A stretch of DNA of 30,672 bases from Planctomycetota bacterium (GCA_003670825.1 QWQL01000190.1:1-30672); one strand, 5' to 3'. Counted from the first letter of the stretch, positions 1-7,901 are shown. Made by a program: numbers and translations. The notes: generated from the sequence alone by a model not told the origin.

Positions 1-734
1 GAGTAGGTCTTGCTGACGCCGGCCACGACGACCGTGCGGTCGGCGAGGTCGGGACGCAGCGTGGGGAAGGAGACACTCTCCCGGCCGTCGTACACGAGCT
101 GGTCGTAGATTTCGTCAGACACCACCGCGAGATCGTGCTCGATGGCGATGTCGGCCAGGGCGCCGAGTTCATCCGGTGTGTAGACGACCCCGGTCGGGTT
201 ACTCGGCGAGCAGAGCAGGAGCATTCTGGTCCGGGGCGTGACCGCTGCCCGGAGGGCCTCAGGACGAAGTTTGAAGTCGTCCTCGATCCGGGTTTCGAGC
301 AGCACCGGCTTCGCCCCCGCCAGCTTGATGAGCTCCGCATAGCTCACCCAGTACGGCGTGGGCACGATCACTTCGTCGCCCTCGTCGAGCACCGCGGTGA
401 AGACGTTGTGGAGGGAGTGTTTGGCCCCGTTGGAGATGACGACCTGACCGGGTGAGACGGCCAGGCCCGTCCGCCGGGTGTAGTCGTCGGCCACGGCCTG
501 TCGAAGCTGCGGGATGCCGGCGGCGGGTGTGTATTTGGTTTTGCCGCCGCGGATCGCCTCCTCGGCCGCCCGGCAGATGTGCTCGGGCGTGGGGAAATCG
601 GGCTCGCCCACTGACAGATCGATGACGTCGCCGCCGGCGGCTTTCAGTGCGGCGGCGCGGGCCGCCATCGCCAGCGTGGCGGACGGCTCGAGGGCCCGCA
701 TGCGGCGGGCGGTGTGCAGGCTCGTTGACTCCAT
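1..734 (-). CDS. Aspartate/aromatic-type aminotransferase, class I/II, C-terminus cut by window edge
   Basis: Pyridoxal-phosphate fold-type I aminotransferase, probably transferring the amino group of aspartate to 2-oxoglutarate in the cytoplasm. The 244 visible residues contain SVGEPDFPTPEHI (about 41-53), the substrate-loop YTPAAGIPQLR (68-78), PYWVSY (127-132), SPSNPTG (176-182), SDEIY (206-210) and finally AGVSKTY, whose lysine (242) is the expected Schiff-base residue. The window ends two residues after it, so about 150 residues of a usual 390-400 are missing. The ATG at 734 has GGAGAG about 10 bases upstream. Motif spacing resembles the AspAT Ig subfamily, but exact substrate (aspartate, prephenate or aromatic amino acids) cannot be read from this half. 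Confidence 0.9.
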   Translation of the reverse strand, partial: MESTSLHTARRMRALEPSATLAMAARAAALKAAGGDVIDLSVGEPDFPTPEHICRAAEEAIRGGKTKYTPAAGIPQLRQAVADDYTRRTGLAVSPGQVVISNGAKHSLHNVFTAVLDEGDEVIVPTPYWVSYAELIKLAGAKPVLLETRIEDDFKLRPEALRAAVTPRTRMLLLCSPSNPTGVVYTPDELGALADIAIEHDLAVVSDEIYDQLVYDGRESVSFPTLRPDLADRTVVVAGVSKTY

Positions 735-1285
735 GCGACAGATTCTCTCCGCGGCGGGGTGGGTGGGACCAGCCTTGCGCCGCGAAGGAACCCACCGTCG
801 GACGGTCGCTCGACGCTCCTCGCGGGGCGCCACATGATACCACCGGGTCGTTCGTTTCCCAGCCGCGGCTGCCATCTCGAGGTGATGAGCTGGGTGGGCC
901 ACACCATCTTCGGCACCATGAGCGGCAAGCCGCTTAATGTTCCCGGAACAAGGCTTCGACGATCAAGAGCAAAGACCACCTTCTCTCCGGCCATCCTCGG
1001 TCACTGACATCGCGCAACCAACCTGACGCGCGACGCCGCGTGTGGTTTGAGAATCGCGCCTCATCACCGCGGGTCGGCTCACGGGCAGAAAAATCTGAAA
1101 ATATCGGTGAAGTTCTCTTGACAATTTTTAGCGCCATCCACCACAACACTCTCATCGGTGCGATGTGGTTGGTGAGCAATCAACATTCACGTCGCACTGA
1201 AACGTCGTCTGCTCCCCTCCTAAGAGCATCCGGGGGAGTGGATGTGAGAACCGTCAAAGGGTGCTCATGGTAAGGAGCCATTTCC
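735..1285. other. Intergenic region between aminotransferase and lysine-rich mini-gene
   Basis: About 550 bases with no ORF that resembles a protein. The part nearest 734 should carry the aminotransferase promoter (minus). The stretch 1087-1130 is clearly richer in A+T than the surroundings and holds a perfect TTGACA. The short ORFs that run through this stretch have no SD sequence and no recognisable content. Confidence 0.6.
1118..1146 (+). promoter_or_regulatory. Candidate sigma-70-type -35 element for the lysine-rich mini-gene
   Basis: A perfect TTGACA lies at 1118-1123, preceded by an A-rich stretch (about 1087-1105) resembling an UP element. The expected -10 position (about 1140-1147) reads CCACAACA and is poor, so only the -35 half is convincing. 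A start here would leave a leader of roughly 130 bases before the ATG at 1286. Confidence 0.35.
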
Positions 1286-1348
1286 ATGGCGAAGAAGAAG
1301 AAGAAGGCTGCCAAGAAGGTCGCCAAGAAGAAGAAGGGCCACGGCTGA
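1286..1348 (+). CDS. 20-residue lysine-rich basic peptide
   Basis: A very short ORF: MA, then K5, AA, KK, VA, K4 and GHG, i.e. 11 lysines in 20 residues with no acidic residue. It has an excellent SD, AAGGAG at 1272-1277, eight bases before the ATG. Every lysine codon is AAG and the gene is followed by strong hairpins. The composition resembles the Lys/Ala tails of bacterial histone-H1-like or HU-tail proteins, so binding to nucleic acid or another polyanion is a reasonable guess, but no fold or family can be assigned. It sits alone, between a divergent aminotransferase and a co-directional rRNA methyltransferase 241 bases downstream. SD, strand and termination signals argue for a real gene. 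The alternative is a low-complexity AAG run translated by chance. Confidence 0.6.
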   Translation: MAKKKKKAAKKVAKKKKGHG

Positions 1349-1398
1349 ATCTGACGTTGGAGTGTCGCCCTCGGGCTTCTCTCCGACGCGGATTCGAT

Positions 1399-1425
1399 GC
1401 CGGGATCCCGTCCGCGGGATCCGGC
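1399..1425 (+). other. Hairpin 1 downstream of the mini-gene
   Basis: GCCGG (1399-1403), a bulged G, then ATCCCG pairs with CGGGAT and CCGGC (1415-1425) around a TCCG loop, giving an 11-bp stem with one bulge. It is the first of three hairpins between the mini-gene and the methyltransferase. Confidence 0.55.
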
Positions 1426-1472
1426 AGGCCGCCTCGTGCGGTCTGCATCCCTTCGCTTCGGCTTGCCGTTGA

Positions 1473-1491
1473 CGGGTGCAATTTGCACCCG
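1473..1491 (+). other. Hairpin 2 downstream of the mini-gene
   Basis: CGGGTGCA (1473-1480), loop ATT, TGCACCCG (1484-1491): a perfect 8-bp palindromic arm pair. It could be an RNA stem or, as a DNA palindrome, a dimeric regulator site. No T-run follows. Confidence 0.5.
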
Positions 1492-1528
1492 GCGATTGCC
1501 GACCGGGGCGTCCACGCTCAGACGAGAA

Positions 1529-1564
1529 AGGCCGGCCCGGGCCCTTGGGCGCCCGGGCCGGCCT
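1529..1564 (+). terminator. Strong GC hairpin, probable terminator before the methyltransferase gene
   Basis: AGGCCGGCCCGGGC (1529-1542) and GCCCGGGCCGGCCT (1551-1564) are perfect 14-bp inverted arms around an 8-base loop. Only TAATT follows rather than a U-tract, so it is terminator-like by stem strength rather than by the classic rule. It is placed to end the mini-gene transcript 25 bases before the next ATG. Confidence 0.6.
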
Positions 1565-1589
1565 AATTCGTTGGTGGTACTATCGGGGC

Positions 1590-2687
1590 ATGATGACTGG
1601 AATTCCGTCTGGAAAGCCCTCCCCCCGTGAACGCGGGCAGTTCGTGCTTTGTGGCTGCCAGGGAGGGGGTGAGGCGGCGCTGCGGTTGCGGCAGTCCGAA
1701 ACGCTGCCGGCCTTCGCCCCGGCCGCCTGGCGCCGGGGCGTGGCGACCTTCCGGATCGGGCCGGCGGGCTTCGATCCGCCCGACGACTTCTTTCCCGATT
1801 TCGTGTTCGCCCGCACGGTCGTCCGGTCGCTCGGTCAGAGTTCCGGCAGCACCGTGGAGGTCGCCGCGGCTCGCGTTCGGGAACTCGTCGGTGGTGGCGC
1901 CTGGGATGCGGTTCACGTCTGGTCGCGGGATCCCCGTGGCGAACTTCCCGTCGCCGAGATCCGTGCCGCGGTGGCCGTCGCCTGCGGTCACGACCCGGCG
2001 GCGGATGCCGTCGCCCGGCCCGGTGGACTCGTGCTCGACATCGTGCTCGACTCGATCGACCGCTGGTGGGTGGGCTGGCATCGCGCGGGCACACCGTCGA
2101 GCACCTGGCCCGGCGGTGTCTATCCCGGTCGGTTGCCCGAGTCTGCGGTCTCGCGGGCGTGGCTCAAGCTCGACGAGGCGTTGGCGGTGTTCGGGCTCGA
2201 GCCGACCGCCGGTGAACTGGCGATCGAGCTCGGCGCAGCACCCGGAGGCGCCTGCCAGCGGCTGCTCGAGGCGGGGCTTGAGGTGATCGGCGTCGACGCG
2301 GCGCTCGTCGACGACCGCGTGGCGGGTCACCCGCGGTTCACGCAGTGGCGGATGCGGGCCCGCGAGGTGCCACTCAAGAAGTTTCAGCGCTGCGACTGGC
2401 TGCTCACCGACATGAACATCGATCCCGCCAGCACCATGGCCGCGCTTGCGCGGGTGCTCACGGGGGGGACGGCGCGGCCCAGGGGCATCATCGCCACCCT
2501 GAAACTACCGGAATGGTCGCGGTCTGCGGAGATCGACGGCTGGCTCGACGCTTTCCGGTCGTGGGGCTACGAACCCAAGGCGCGGCAGCTCTCGACGGCG
2601 GGCCGCGAGATCTGCATCGCGGCCAGACCGGTCGGTCGCGGTACCGCTACACCTCGCCGCCGCGCCACTCGTCGCCGGGGCGAGTGA
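1590..2687 (+). CDS. RlmM-like 2'-O-ribose rRNA methyltransferase (FtsJ/RrmJ class)
   Basis: SAM-dependent Rossmann methyltransferase of 365 residues, matching the layout of E. coli RlmM, which methylates C2498 of 23S rRNA: a divergent N-terminal RNA-binding region (about 1-175, presumably THUMP-like) and a catalytic half. SRAWLKLDEA (188-197) and ELGAAPGG (213-220, SAM-binding loop) are followed by CDWLLTDMN (268-276), TLKLPEW (303-309) and ARQLSTAGREICI (331-343). The K-D-K-E tetrad typical of 2'-O-methyltransferases can be placed at K193, D274, K305 and E340. The start is ATGATG at 1590/1593; an in-frame extension to 1476 would run through the upstream hairpin, so it was rejected. The Arg-rich tail (355-365) overlaps the end of the convergent birA gene by 41 bases. 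The target nucleotide is inferred. Confidence 0.85.
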   Translation: MMTGIPSGKPSPRERGQFVLCGCQGGGEAALRLRQSETLPAFAPAAWRRGVATFRIGPAGFDPPDDFFPDFVFARTVVRSLGQSSGSTVEVAAARVRELVGGGAWDAVHVWSRDPRGELPVAEIRAAVAVACGHDPAADAVARPGGLVLDIVLDSIDRWWVGWHRAGTPSSTWPGGVYPGRLPESAVSRAWLKLDEALAVFGLEPTAGELAIELGAAPGGACQRLLEAGLEVIGVDAALVDDRVAGHPRFTQWRMRAREVPLKKFQRCDWLLTDMNIDPASTMAALARVLTGGTARPRGIIATLKLPEWSRSAEIDGWLDAFRSWGYEPKARQLSTAGREICIAARPVGRGTATPRRRATRRRGE

Positions 2688-3486
2688 GACTGCCGGCGTG
2701 GATGATGACGGGCCCAGCCGCGCCGTCGAGGATCAGCCCGCCGTCGTCGGCGATGCCGCGACAGATGCCGGCGTGGTGGCGATCGCCGACATAAACCTGC
2801 ACGTGCAAGCCGTGCAGGCTGCACAGTGGACGGTAGCGGCGGCCGAGGACCGCCGGGTCGGCGTCGGTCGCGGCCAGCAGGTCCAAGAGCCTGGGAATGA
2901 AGGCCGTCAGCAGCCGCCGACGAGAGAGCGTTTGGCCTGTCAGGTCGGGGATGGTGACGAGTCGGCCGCGCAGGCCCTCGGGCGCATCAGAGATTCGGCC
3001 GGTTGTATTCACGCCCACGCCGAACACGGTGCGGCCGGTGGTCGAGGTCTCGACGAGGATGCCTGCGAGCTTACGGCCTGCGACCTCAATATCGTTCGGC
3101 CAGCGAACCGTCGCGGCGACCGTTGGCTCGAGTTCCCGGATCGACTCGGCCAGCGCGATGCCGCAGACGAGCGACCATGTCGGCCGTGGACCGTGGCGAG
3201 GCCCAGCCGCGGGGCCGACCACGAGGCTCACGGCAAGGCTGCCGGGCGGCTGCCACCAGCGGGCCCCGCGGCGGCCGCGGCCGAGCGTCTGACAATCGGC
3301 GATCACGGCGGCGGGTAGCCGCGCCGCCGGATCAGCGGCGATCTCCCGGGCGCGGTCCATCGTCGACGGAGACTCCGCAAGGCGTTCGAGAGTCGCCAGC
3401 CCGCTGCCGGGGAGCAGATCGGTCGGATCGAGAAACTCGTCCGCCGGGGACGGGGAATCGGCGGTCGGGGTGGAATCGGCTGTCAA
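2647..3486 (-). CDS. birA: Biotin--[acetyl-CoA-carboxylase] ligase (class I, no HTH)
   Basis: Activates biotin with ATP and attaches it to the carrier lysine of acetyl-CoA carboxylase, in the cytoplasm. The 279 residues show AESPSTMDRAREIA (38-51, the usual STN-region), the biotin/ATP loop GRGRRGARWW (69-78), RWPND (128-132, normally KWPND), KLAGILVE (139-146) with the conserved lysine, GVGVN (156-160), and a small C-terminal SH3-like domain (about 230-279). There is no N-terminal winged helix, so it should be an enzyme only and not a repressor. Chosen start: TTG at 3486 with GGAGG nine bases upstream; no ATG fits before the STM motif without running into the opposite gene. Its 3' end overlaps the RlmM-like gene by 41 bases, tail to tail. 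Confidence 0.92.
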   Translation of the reverse strand: MTADSTPTADSPSPADEFLDPTDLLPGSGLATLERLAESPSTMDRAREIAADPAARLPAAVIADCQTLGRGRRGARWWQPPGSLAVSLVVGPAAGPRHGPRPTWSLVCGIALAESIRELEPTVAATVRWPNDIEVAGRKLAGILVETSTTGRTVFGVGVNTTGRISDAPEGLRGRLVTIPDLTGQTLSRRRLLTAFIPRLLDLLAATDADPAVLGRRYRPLCSLHGLHVQVYVGDRHHAGICRGIADDGGLILDGAAGPVIIHAGSLTRPGDEWRGGEV

Positions 3487-3650
3487 GCTGGGCAACCTCC
3501 GTAGCGGACGGATTCTAGCCGCCGCCAGGGCCGTGCCGCGGCCTTGATTCTCGTCCTGCGTGCGTGGTACCCCCCGTAGTCCTCGGTTGATGGAGGTCGG
3601 TCTGTTTTGAGCCGTCGGTGGTATCCGCGGCTCGATGGAGCGTGCGCGGC
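3487..3650. promoter_or_regulatory. Divergent promoter region between birA and the barrel-protein pair
   Basis: 164 bases between the TTG start of birA (minus) and the ATG of the first barrel-like gene (plus). Promoters for both directions must lie here, but I see no convincing -35/-10 pair. An in-frame GTG at 3618 is an alternative start for the plus gene, but the nearest GGAGG (3592-3596) is 21 bases away, while GGAG (3637-3640) fits the ATG at 3651. Confidence 0.5.
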
Positions 3651-4832
3651 ATGAGGTTGGTGGTGTTGTTGGTCGTCGCGGCAACCCTGCTCCTCGCGGG
3701 CTCGGAGGGAGCCGCGCAGACGTCGTACCTGCCGCCGCCGGCGGCCTCATCACTCGACCGAATCGCCCAGGCGCCGCTGTCGGCGCCGCCGCCGACGTGG
3801 GACGCCTACGCCCCGCAGGCAGGGCAGGTGTTTCCGCCGCCGGGCCCCTCAGGATCGACCTGGGCGCCCTCAGCACTCAGTGGCCAGCCTGGCTACCCCG
3901 GCTACTCCCCGGCCACGCCGTCGCTGACGGCTCCGCCGGGCGGTCCCCAGCAGGCTGCGGTGTTCCCCACAGGGTACCCCTCCCAGAGCGCCACCCTCCA
4001 GCAGACGATGCACGTCTTTCAGGGCGTCCGCGGCAGTTGGGCCTACCTGATGGGCGATGGCAACGACCTCAATGTGGGCGTCAACGAACTCGACACGACG
4101 GCCACCTTCGCCCTGCCCTTCTTTCACAACTCGCCGGCCAACATCAACCACGCGCCGCTGCTGATCACGCCCGGCTTCGGGCTCCAGCTCTGGGACGGCC
4201 CGGAGACGTCGGCGACGCAACTGGCCGACCTGCCACCGAGTACCTACGACGTGTTCCTCGACGCCGCCTGGAATCCGAAGTTCTCTCCGCTCTGGGGGGC
4301 GGAGCTCGGCATCCGCGTGGGCATCTACACCAACTGGGACGTGCTCGTCTGGGAGAGCTGGCGCATCATGGGTCGCGCCATCGGCACGCTGCAGCTGACG
4401 CCGACCTGGCAGGGCAAGGCGGGCGTCATCTACCTCGACCGCAATCAGGTGAAGATCCTGCCGGCGATCGGCGCCACGTGGACCCCGAACGACCGCTCGC
4501 GGTACGACATTTTCTTCCCGGCGCCGCGGGCGTCGTGGCGATACGCGAGCACGCAGAAGCATGCCTGGTGGGCCTACCTGTCGGGCGAATACGGCGGCGG
4601 CGCCTGGACCTTTCGCCGCAGCACCTCCAACTACAACATGATCACGCCCTTTGACTACAACGACATCCGGATCGCGCTGGGCACGGAGTTCACGCCGCTG
4701 ACGCAGACGGGCATCGCGGGCAACTTCGAAGTGGGCTACGTCTTCTACCGGCAACTGTTCTACGTCGACGGGCCGCCACAGATCGTCGATCTGCCGCAGA
4801 CCATCATGTTTCGACTGGGGTTGGCCTATTGA
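3651..4832 (+). CDS. Secreted, probable outer-membrane beta-barrel protein, paralog 1
   Basis: 393 residues with a clear signal peptide (MRLVVLLVVAATLLLAGSEG, cleavage likely after GAA near residue 23), then a Pro/Ala/Gly-rich disordered segment to about residue 115. The rest is rich in alternating aromatic/polar strands and ends in MFRLGLAY. A terminal aromatic residue after alternating hydrophobics is the usual recognition signal of outer-membrane barrels. PLLITPGFG, AGVIYLDR, LPAIGATWTPND and YLSGEYGG recur in nearly the same order in the next gene, so the two are tandem duplicates. It resembles uncharacterised planctomycete barrel-like proteins (a DUF6268-type assignment is possible but unchecked). 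The ligand or transported compound is unknown. Its stop overlaps the next start. Confidence 0.75.
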   Translation: MRLVVLLVVAATLLLAGSEGAAQTSYLPPPAASSLDRIAQAPLSAPPPTWDAYAPQAGQVFPPPGPSGSTWAPSALSGQPGYPGYSPATPSLTAPPGGPQQAAVFPTGYPSQSATLQQTMHVFQGVRGSWAYLMGDGNDLNVGVNELDTTATFALPFFHNSPANINHAPLLITPGFGLQLWDGPETSATQLADLPPSTYDVFLDAAWNPKFSPLWGAELGIRVGIYTNWDVLVWESWRIMGRAIGTLQLTPTWQGKAGVIYLDRNQVKILPAIGATWTPNDRSRYDIFFPAPRASWRYASTQKHAWWAYLSGEYGGGAWTFRRSTSNYNMITPFDYNDIRIALGTEFTPLTQTGIAGNFEVGYVFYRQLFYVDGPPQIVDLPQTIMFRLGLAY

Positions 4833-5863
4833 TCTCGGGGGCCATCATCGCCGTGTTCTGCGTGGTGCTGACCGCGACGGCCGCGGGCGACGAGGCCGCC
4901 GCTGTGGTGCCGTTGCCGCCAGTGGAGCAGGACTTCTTCTCGAGGATCCGGCTGGCGGCGCTGGGCGATCCCCAGGATCTCAGCGAGCCGCTCCTGCTCG
5001 ACGACGTGGCCCCGCCGGGCCAACCCCGGCAGGAGTTCGAGCCCCCGGCGGGCCGGAAGCTGCCGCCGGGCGCGAAGCCGGGGCCTCTCCAGCAGGCGAT
5101 CTTCACGCTCACCGAACTGCCGCGGTTGGGAGACGATGGCCTCGGGCTGACCACGCTCGAGACGAGTCTGACCATCGGGCTGCCCGCCCCGACCGTCGAC
5201 TCGCCGCTGCTGGTGACGCCCGGCTTCGGCACCACGTTCGTCGATGAAGTGCCCGGCCCGACCGATCCGGGCCTGCCGTCGCAGCTCTACGAATCGTGGA
5301 TCCAGGCGCGGTGGCTGCGGAAGGTTGGTGAGCGGTTCGGCGTCGACCTGGCGGTCGCGCCGGGATGGTACAGCGATTTCGCCAACGACACGGCGCAGGC
5401 CCTGCGGGTCACTGGTCACGGATTTGGCGCCTGGGAGGCGACCGAAGATCTGCGAGTCGTGGCAGGTGTGATCTACCTCGATCGCTACGACGTCAACCTC
5501 CTGCCTGCCGGCGGCCTCCTGTGGACGCCGGCTGACGACCAGCGGCACGAGCTCATCTTTCCGCGACCGCGGTTGGCCTGGCGGGTCGCCGAGACGCCGC
5601 GGGGATCGCAGTGGCTCTACCTGGCGGGGGAGTTCGGCGGCAACCAGTGGGCCGTCCGCCGCGACGACGGCACGAACGACGTCGTCGTCTACCACGATTA
5701 CCGGCTGCTCGTTGGCTGGGAACGCCGGCCGGCCGACCTGGGAGTCAGCTGGCGGCTCGAAACCGGCTGGGTGACGGGTCGGCTTGTCGAGTACTACCTG
5801 ACCGACACCGGCGATTACCATCCCGGCGACACGGTGCTTGTTCGCGTGGGGCTGTGGTACTGA
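4829..5863 (+). CDS. Secreted, probable outer-membrane beta-barrel protein, paralog 2
   Basis: 344 residues, starting with TTG at 4829, which shares bases with the TGA of paralog 1 (TTGA), so translation is probably coupled. The signal peptide is ISGAIIAVFCVVLTATAAG. Shared blocks with the upstream gene: PLLVTPGFG, AGVIYLDRYDVNLLP, LLWTPADDQ, LIFPRPRLAWR and YLAGEFGG. It lacks the long Pro-rich segment of paralog 1 and ends VLVRVGLWY, again a barrel-like C-terminal strand. Two linked paralogs suggest a hetero-oligomer or two substrate versions, but nothing in the neighbourhood gives the substrate. Later in-frame starts would destroy the signal peptide, which supports the TTG. Confidence 0.75.
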   Translation: MISGAIIAVFCVVLTATAAGDEAAAVVPLPPVEQDFFSRIRLAALGDPQDLSEPLLLDDVAPPGQPRQEFEPPAGRKLPPGAKPGPLQQAIFTLTELPRLGDDGLGLTTLETSLTIGLPAPTVDSPLLVTPGFGTTFVDEVPGPTDPGLPSQLYESWIQARWLRKVGERFGVDLAVAPGWYSDFANDTAQALRVTGHGFGAWEATEDLRVVAGVIYLDRYDVNLLPAGGLLWTPADDQRHELIFPRPRLAWRVAETPRGSQWLYLAGEFGGNQWAVRRDDGTNDVVVYHDYRLLVGWERRPADLGVSWRLETGWVTGRLVEYYLTDTGDYHPGDTVLVRVGLWY

Positions 5864-5876
5864 TCGGCCGCCTTTC

Positions 5877-5885
5877 GGGGGGGGG
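5877..5885 (+). repeat. Homopolymeric G9 tract upstream of the histidine kinase
   Basis: Nine consecutive G between the barrel gene (ends 5863) and the sensor kinase (starts 5962). Tracts of this length are prone to slippage. The position, about 77 bases before the start codon, could alter promoter spacing, but no -35/-10 pair is evident on either side. Confidence 0.5.
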
Positions 5886-5961
5886 ACGGCGACTGGAGCG
5901 AGAGCTACCCTTAAGGTGCCCCTGAAAGGGTCGTGGATTCTCCCAGCGGCTCGTCACCTTC

Positions 5962-7122
5962 ATGCCTCCCACCGACGCCACGGTCGTGCCCGTTCGCGGC
6001 CCGCTTTCGGCAGGGCGGTCCGAGGCCGTGGTTGCCGGCACCACCAGATCGCTCTCACCGGCCGCCGGTGAACTCCTGTTCTGGGCCGCCCATCTGGCGT
6101 TCTGGATGCTCGTCCTCGCGGCGTCGCTCGTCATCGTGCAGGTGTTTCGGCCTGCGATCACCGATCCGGTGCCGTTCGTGGCGGTGCGGGTGGGGCTGTG
6201 CTTTGCCGCCACGGCGGCCATGCGGTGGCTGTCGCGGCAGGAGCCGCTGTTAACGCGGCTCGGGCTGTCGAAGATCGGACTCGTCGCGGGCGGTTCGCTG
6301 CTCTCGGCCGTGCTGATCACGCTCACGCTGTTCTGGGTCGACCGGGCGTCGGGCCGCGTGACGGAAGCCCCGTCGCGGTTGGAACTGGTGGCCCGGCTGG
6401 CGATCAACCTGACGATGCTGGCCAACTGGTGCGCGCTCTACTTTGGCTACCAGCTGATCCGCGAGCGGAACTCGACGGAGTTCCGAGCCATGCAGGCTGA
6501 GTCGCTCGCGCTCAAGAACGAACTGGAGCACCTGCAGGGGCAGATCAGTCCGCACTTCCTGTTCAACGCGCTCAACACGGTGCTCGCCTGCCGCCAGGAT
6601 CCGGAGGCGATCGACACGGTGACGCAGGCACTCGCCAACTACCTGCGGTTTCTGCTGCGGCCGGTCGCCCGGCTAGAACCCCTGTCACGTGAACTCGATG
6701 CCCTCGAGCAGTACCTCACCGTGCAGGGTGTCCGCTTCGGCGACGGACTGGTGACGCGGATTGAATGCGATCTCGACGTCCGGAACGTCGCCGTACCGCC
6801 GGTGATGGTCCAGCCCTTGGTGGAGAATGCGATCAAGTACGGCGGTCAGACCGCGGACCGTCCGATCCGGGTGGACGTGACCGCCAGGCGGGACGAGGAT
6901 TGGCTGGCGATCGAGGTGGCCAACTCCGGCCGGTGGGTGGCGCCGGGCGGTCGGCAGTCAACCGGCACCGGGCTGCGGTCCCTCGAGCGCCGCCTGCGGC
7001 TGCTGGTGGGGCCGTCGGCTAGCGTCTCGCATCGGCAGGATGACGGCTGGGTGCGGGTGCTGATTCGCGTGCCGCTCGGGTCGCGATCGGAAGGACCCGA
7101 GGAACAGGAGACATGGCGATGA
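5962..7122 (+). CDS. LytS-type membrane sensor histidine kinase
   Basis: 386 residues. Four predicted transmembrane helices (about 38-62, 70-88, 104-125, 143-165) leave almost no periplasmic domain, so the signal is probably sensed in or at the membrane. The cytoplasmic part has the His_kinase (PF06580) phosphoacceptor block QISPHFLFNALN with H198, the N-box PLVENAIKYGG (N289) and a GTGLRSLERRL G-box (335-345); the usual DNG-like position reads NSG (321-323). It should autophosphorylate H198 and pass phosphate to the partner encoded next. The stop overlaps the regulator start by 4 bases (ATGA). The ATG at 5962 has no obvious SD, so the start is less sure. Members of this family often control cell-envelope or metabolite-uptake genes; no target is apparent here. 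Confidence 0.92.
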   Translation: MPPTDATVVPVRGPLSAGRSEAVVAGTTRSLSPAAGELLFWAAHLAFWMLVLAASLVIVQVFRPAITDPVPFVAVRVGLCFAATAAMRWLSRQEPLLTRLGLSKIGLVAGGSLLSAVLITLTLFWVDRASGRVTEAPSRLELVARLAINLTMLANWCALYFGYQLIRERNSTEFRAMQAESLALKNELEHLQGQISPHFLFNALNTVLACRQDPEAIDTVTQALANYLRFLLRPVARLEPLSRELDALEQYLTVQGVRFGDGLVTRIECDLDVRNVAVPPVMVQPLVENAIKYGGQTADRPIRVDVTARRDEDWLAIEVANSGRWVAPGGRQSTGTGLRSLERRLRLLVGPSASVSHRQDDGWVRVLIRVPLGSRSEGPEEQETWR

Positions 7123-7889
7123 TCACGGCGTTGCTGGTTGATGACGAGCCCAACGCCATCGAGAGGCTCGCTGAGTTGCTCGAGTCGTTTCCGGGTGTCG
7201 AGGTGATGGGTTCGGCCCGCGACGTGGGTGATGCCGAGCGGTTTCTCGCCGGTAGGTCTCCAGACGTGGTGTTTCTCGACATCAACATGCCGGGGCGGCT
7301 GGGCTTCGATCTCATGGCGAGCGTGCCATTCGGGACCCGCGTGGTGTTTGTGACGGCCCACGAGGATCGGGCCGTAGACGCCTTCCGGGCGGGAGCGGTT
7401 GATTACGTGCTCAAGCCAGTCGATCGAGATCGACTGGCGATCACGATCGATCGGCTCGAGGCGCTGGTCGCGTCGCCGAGCAGCCAACTCGATGGGGATG
7501 ACGGTCTATCGGATGCCGACGCCGAGGCCGGCGAGGCCTCCGGTGACACGGATGATTCGGTCATATTTTCAGCCGATGGAGGCAAGGCCTTCGAGGTCGT
7601 GCCGTATGCCGACATCGTCTGGATCGAGGCTGTTCGAAACTACACTCGCGTGCAGGCCGTCGATCGTCGGTCACGGATCATCCGGCGAACGATGGCCGAA
7701 TGGGAGGAGATCCTGCCAGCGGGGTCGTGCGGGCGGATCAGCCGCTCGCTGATCGTGCAGTTTGCCGCGATTCGTTCGACAAAGTGGCAGTCCCGCGACC
7801 AGACGCTCGTCTTCTTCAAGGGAGTCGTCGAACCGCTCCCGATCGGCCGCGCCGCCACGACCCGCCTGAAGGACCTGCTGCCGTCGTGA
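7119..7889 (+). CDS. LytTR-family response regulator
   Basis: 256 residues. The receiver domain (1-120) has the acidic pair D8-D9, phosphoacceptor D54 in VFLDINMPG, T79 in VFVTAHE and K99 in YVLKPVD. An acidic linker (about 122-146) leads to a LytTR DNA-binding domain (about 148-254) with VVPYADIVWIEAVRNYTRV and the ISRSLIV/FKGVVEPLPIGR segments typical of the fold. The second ATG (7119) lies eight bases after AGGAG and overlaps the kinase stop as ATGA; the ATG at 7113 would be only two bases from that SD. It is the cognate regulator of the upstream kinase and should bind direct repeats upstream of its targets. It converges with the Fur gene, with 12 bases between stops. Confidence 0.93.
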   Translation: MITALLVDDEPNAIERLAELLESFPGVEVMGSARDVGDAERFLAGRSPDVVFLDINMPGRLGFDLMASVPFGTRVVFVTAHEDRAVDAFRAGAVDYVLKPVDRDRLAITIDRLEALVASPSSQLDGDDGLSDADAEAGEASGDTDDSVIFSADGGKAFEVVPYADIVWIEAVRNYTRVQAVDRRSRIIRRTMAEWEEILPAGSCGRISRSLIVQFAAIRSTKWQSRDQTLVFFKGVVEPLPIGRAATTRLKDLLPS

Positions 7890-7901
7890 GGTGCCCGGTG
7901 G

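Noticed and set aside
1476..1589. Upstream extension of the RlmM-like gene to 1476
   Set aside because: The extra 38 codons run through a 14-bp terminator-like hairpin and a palindrome, and have no similarity to the family.
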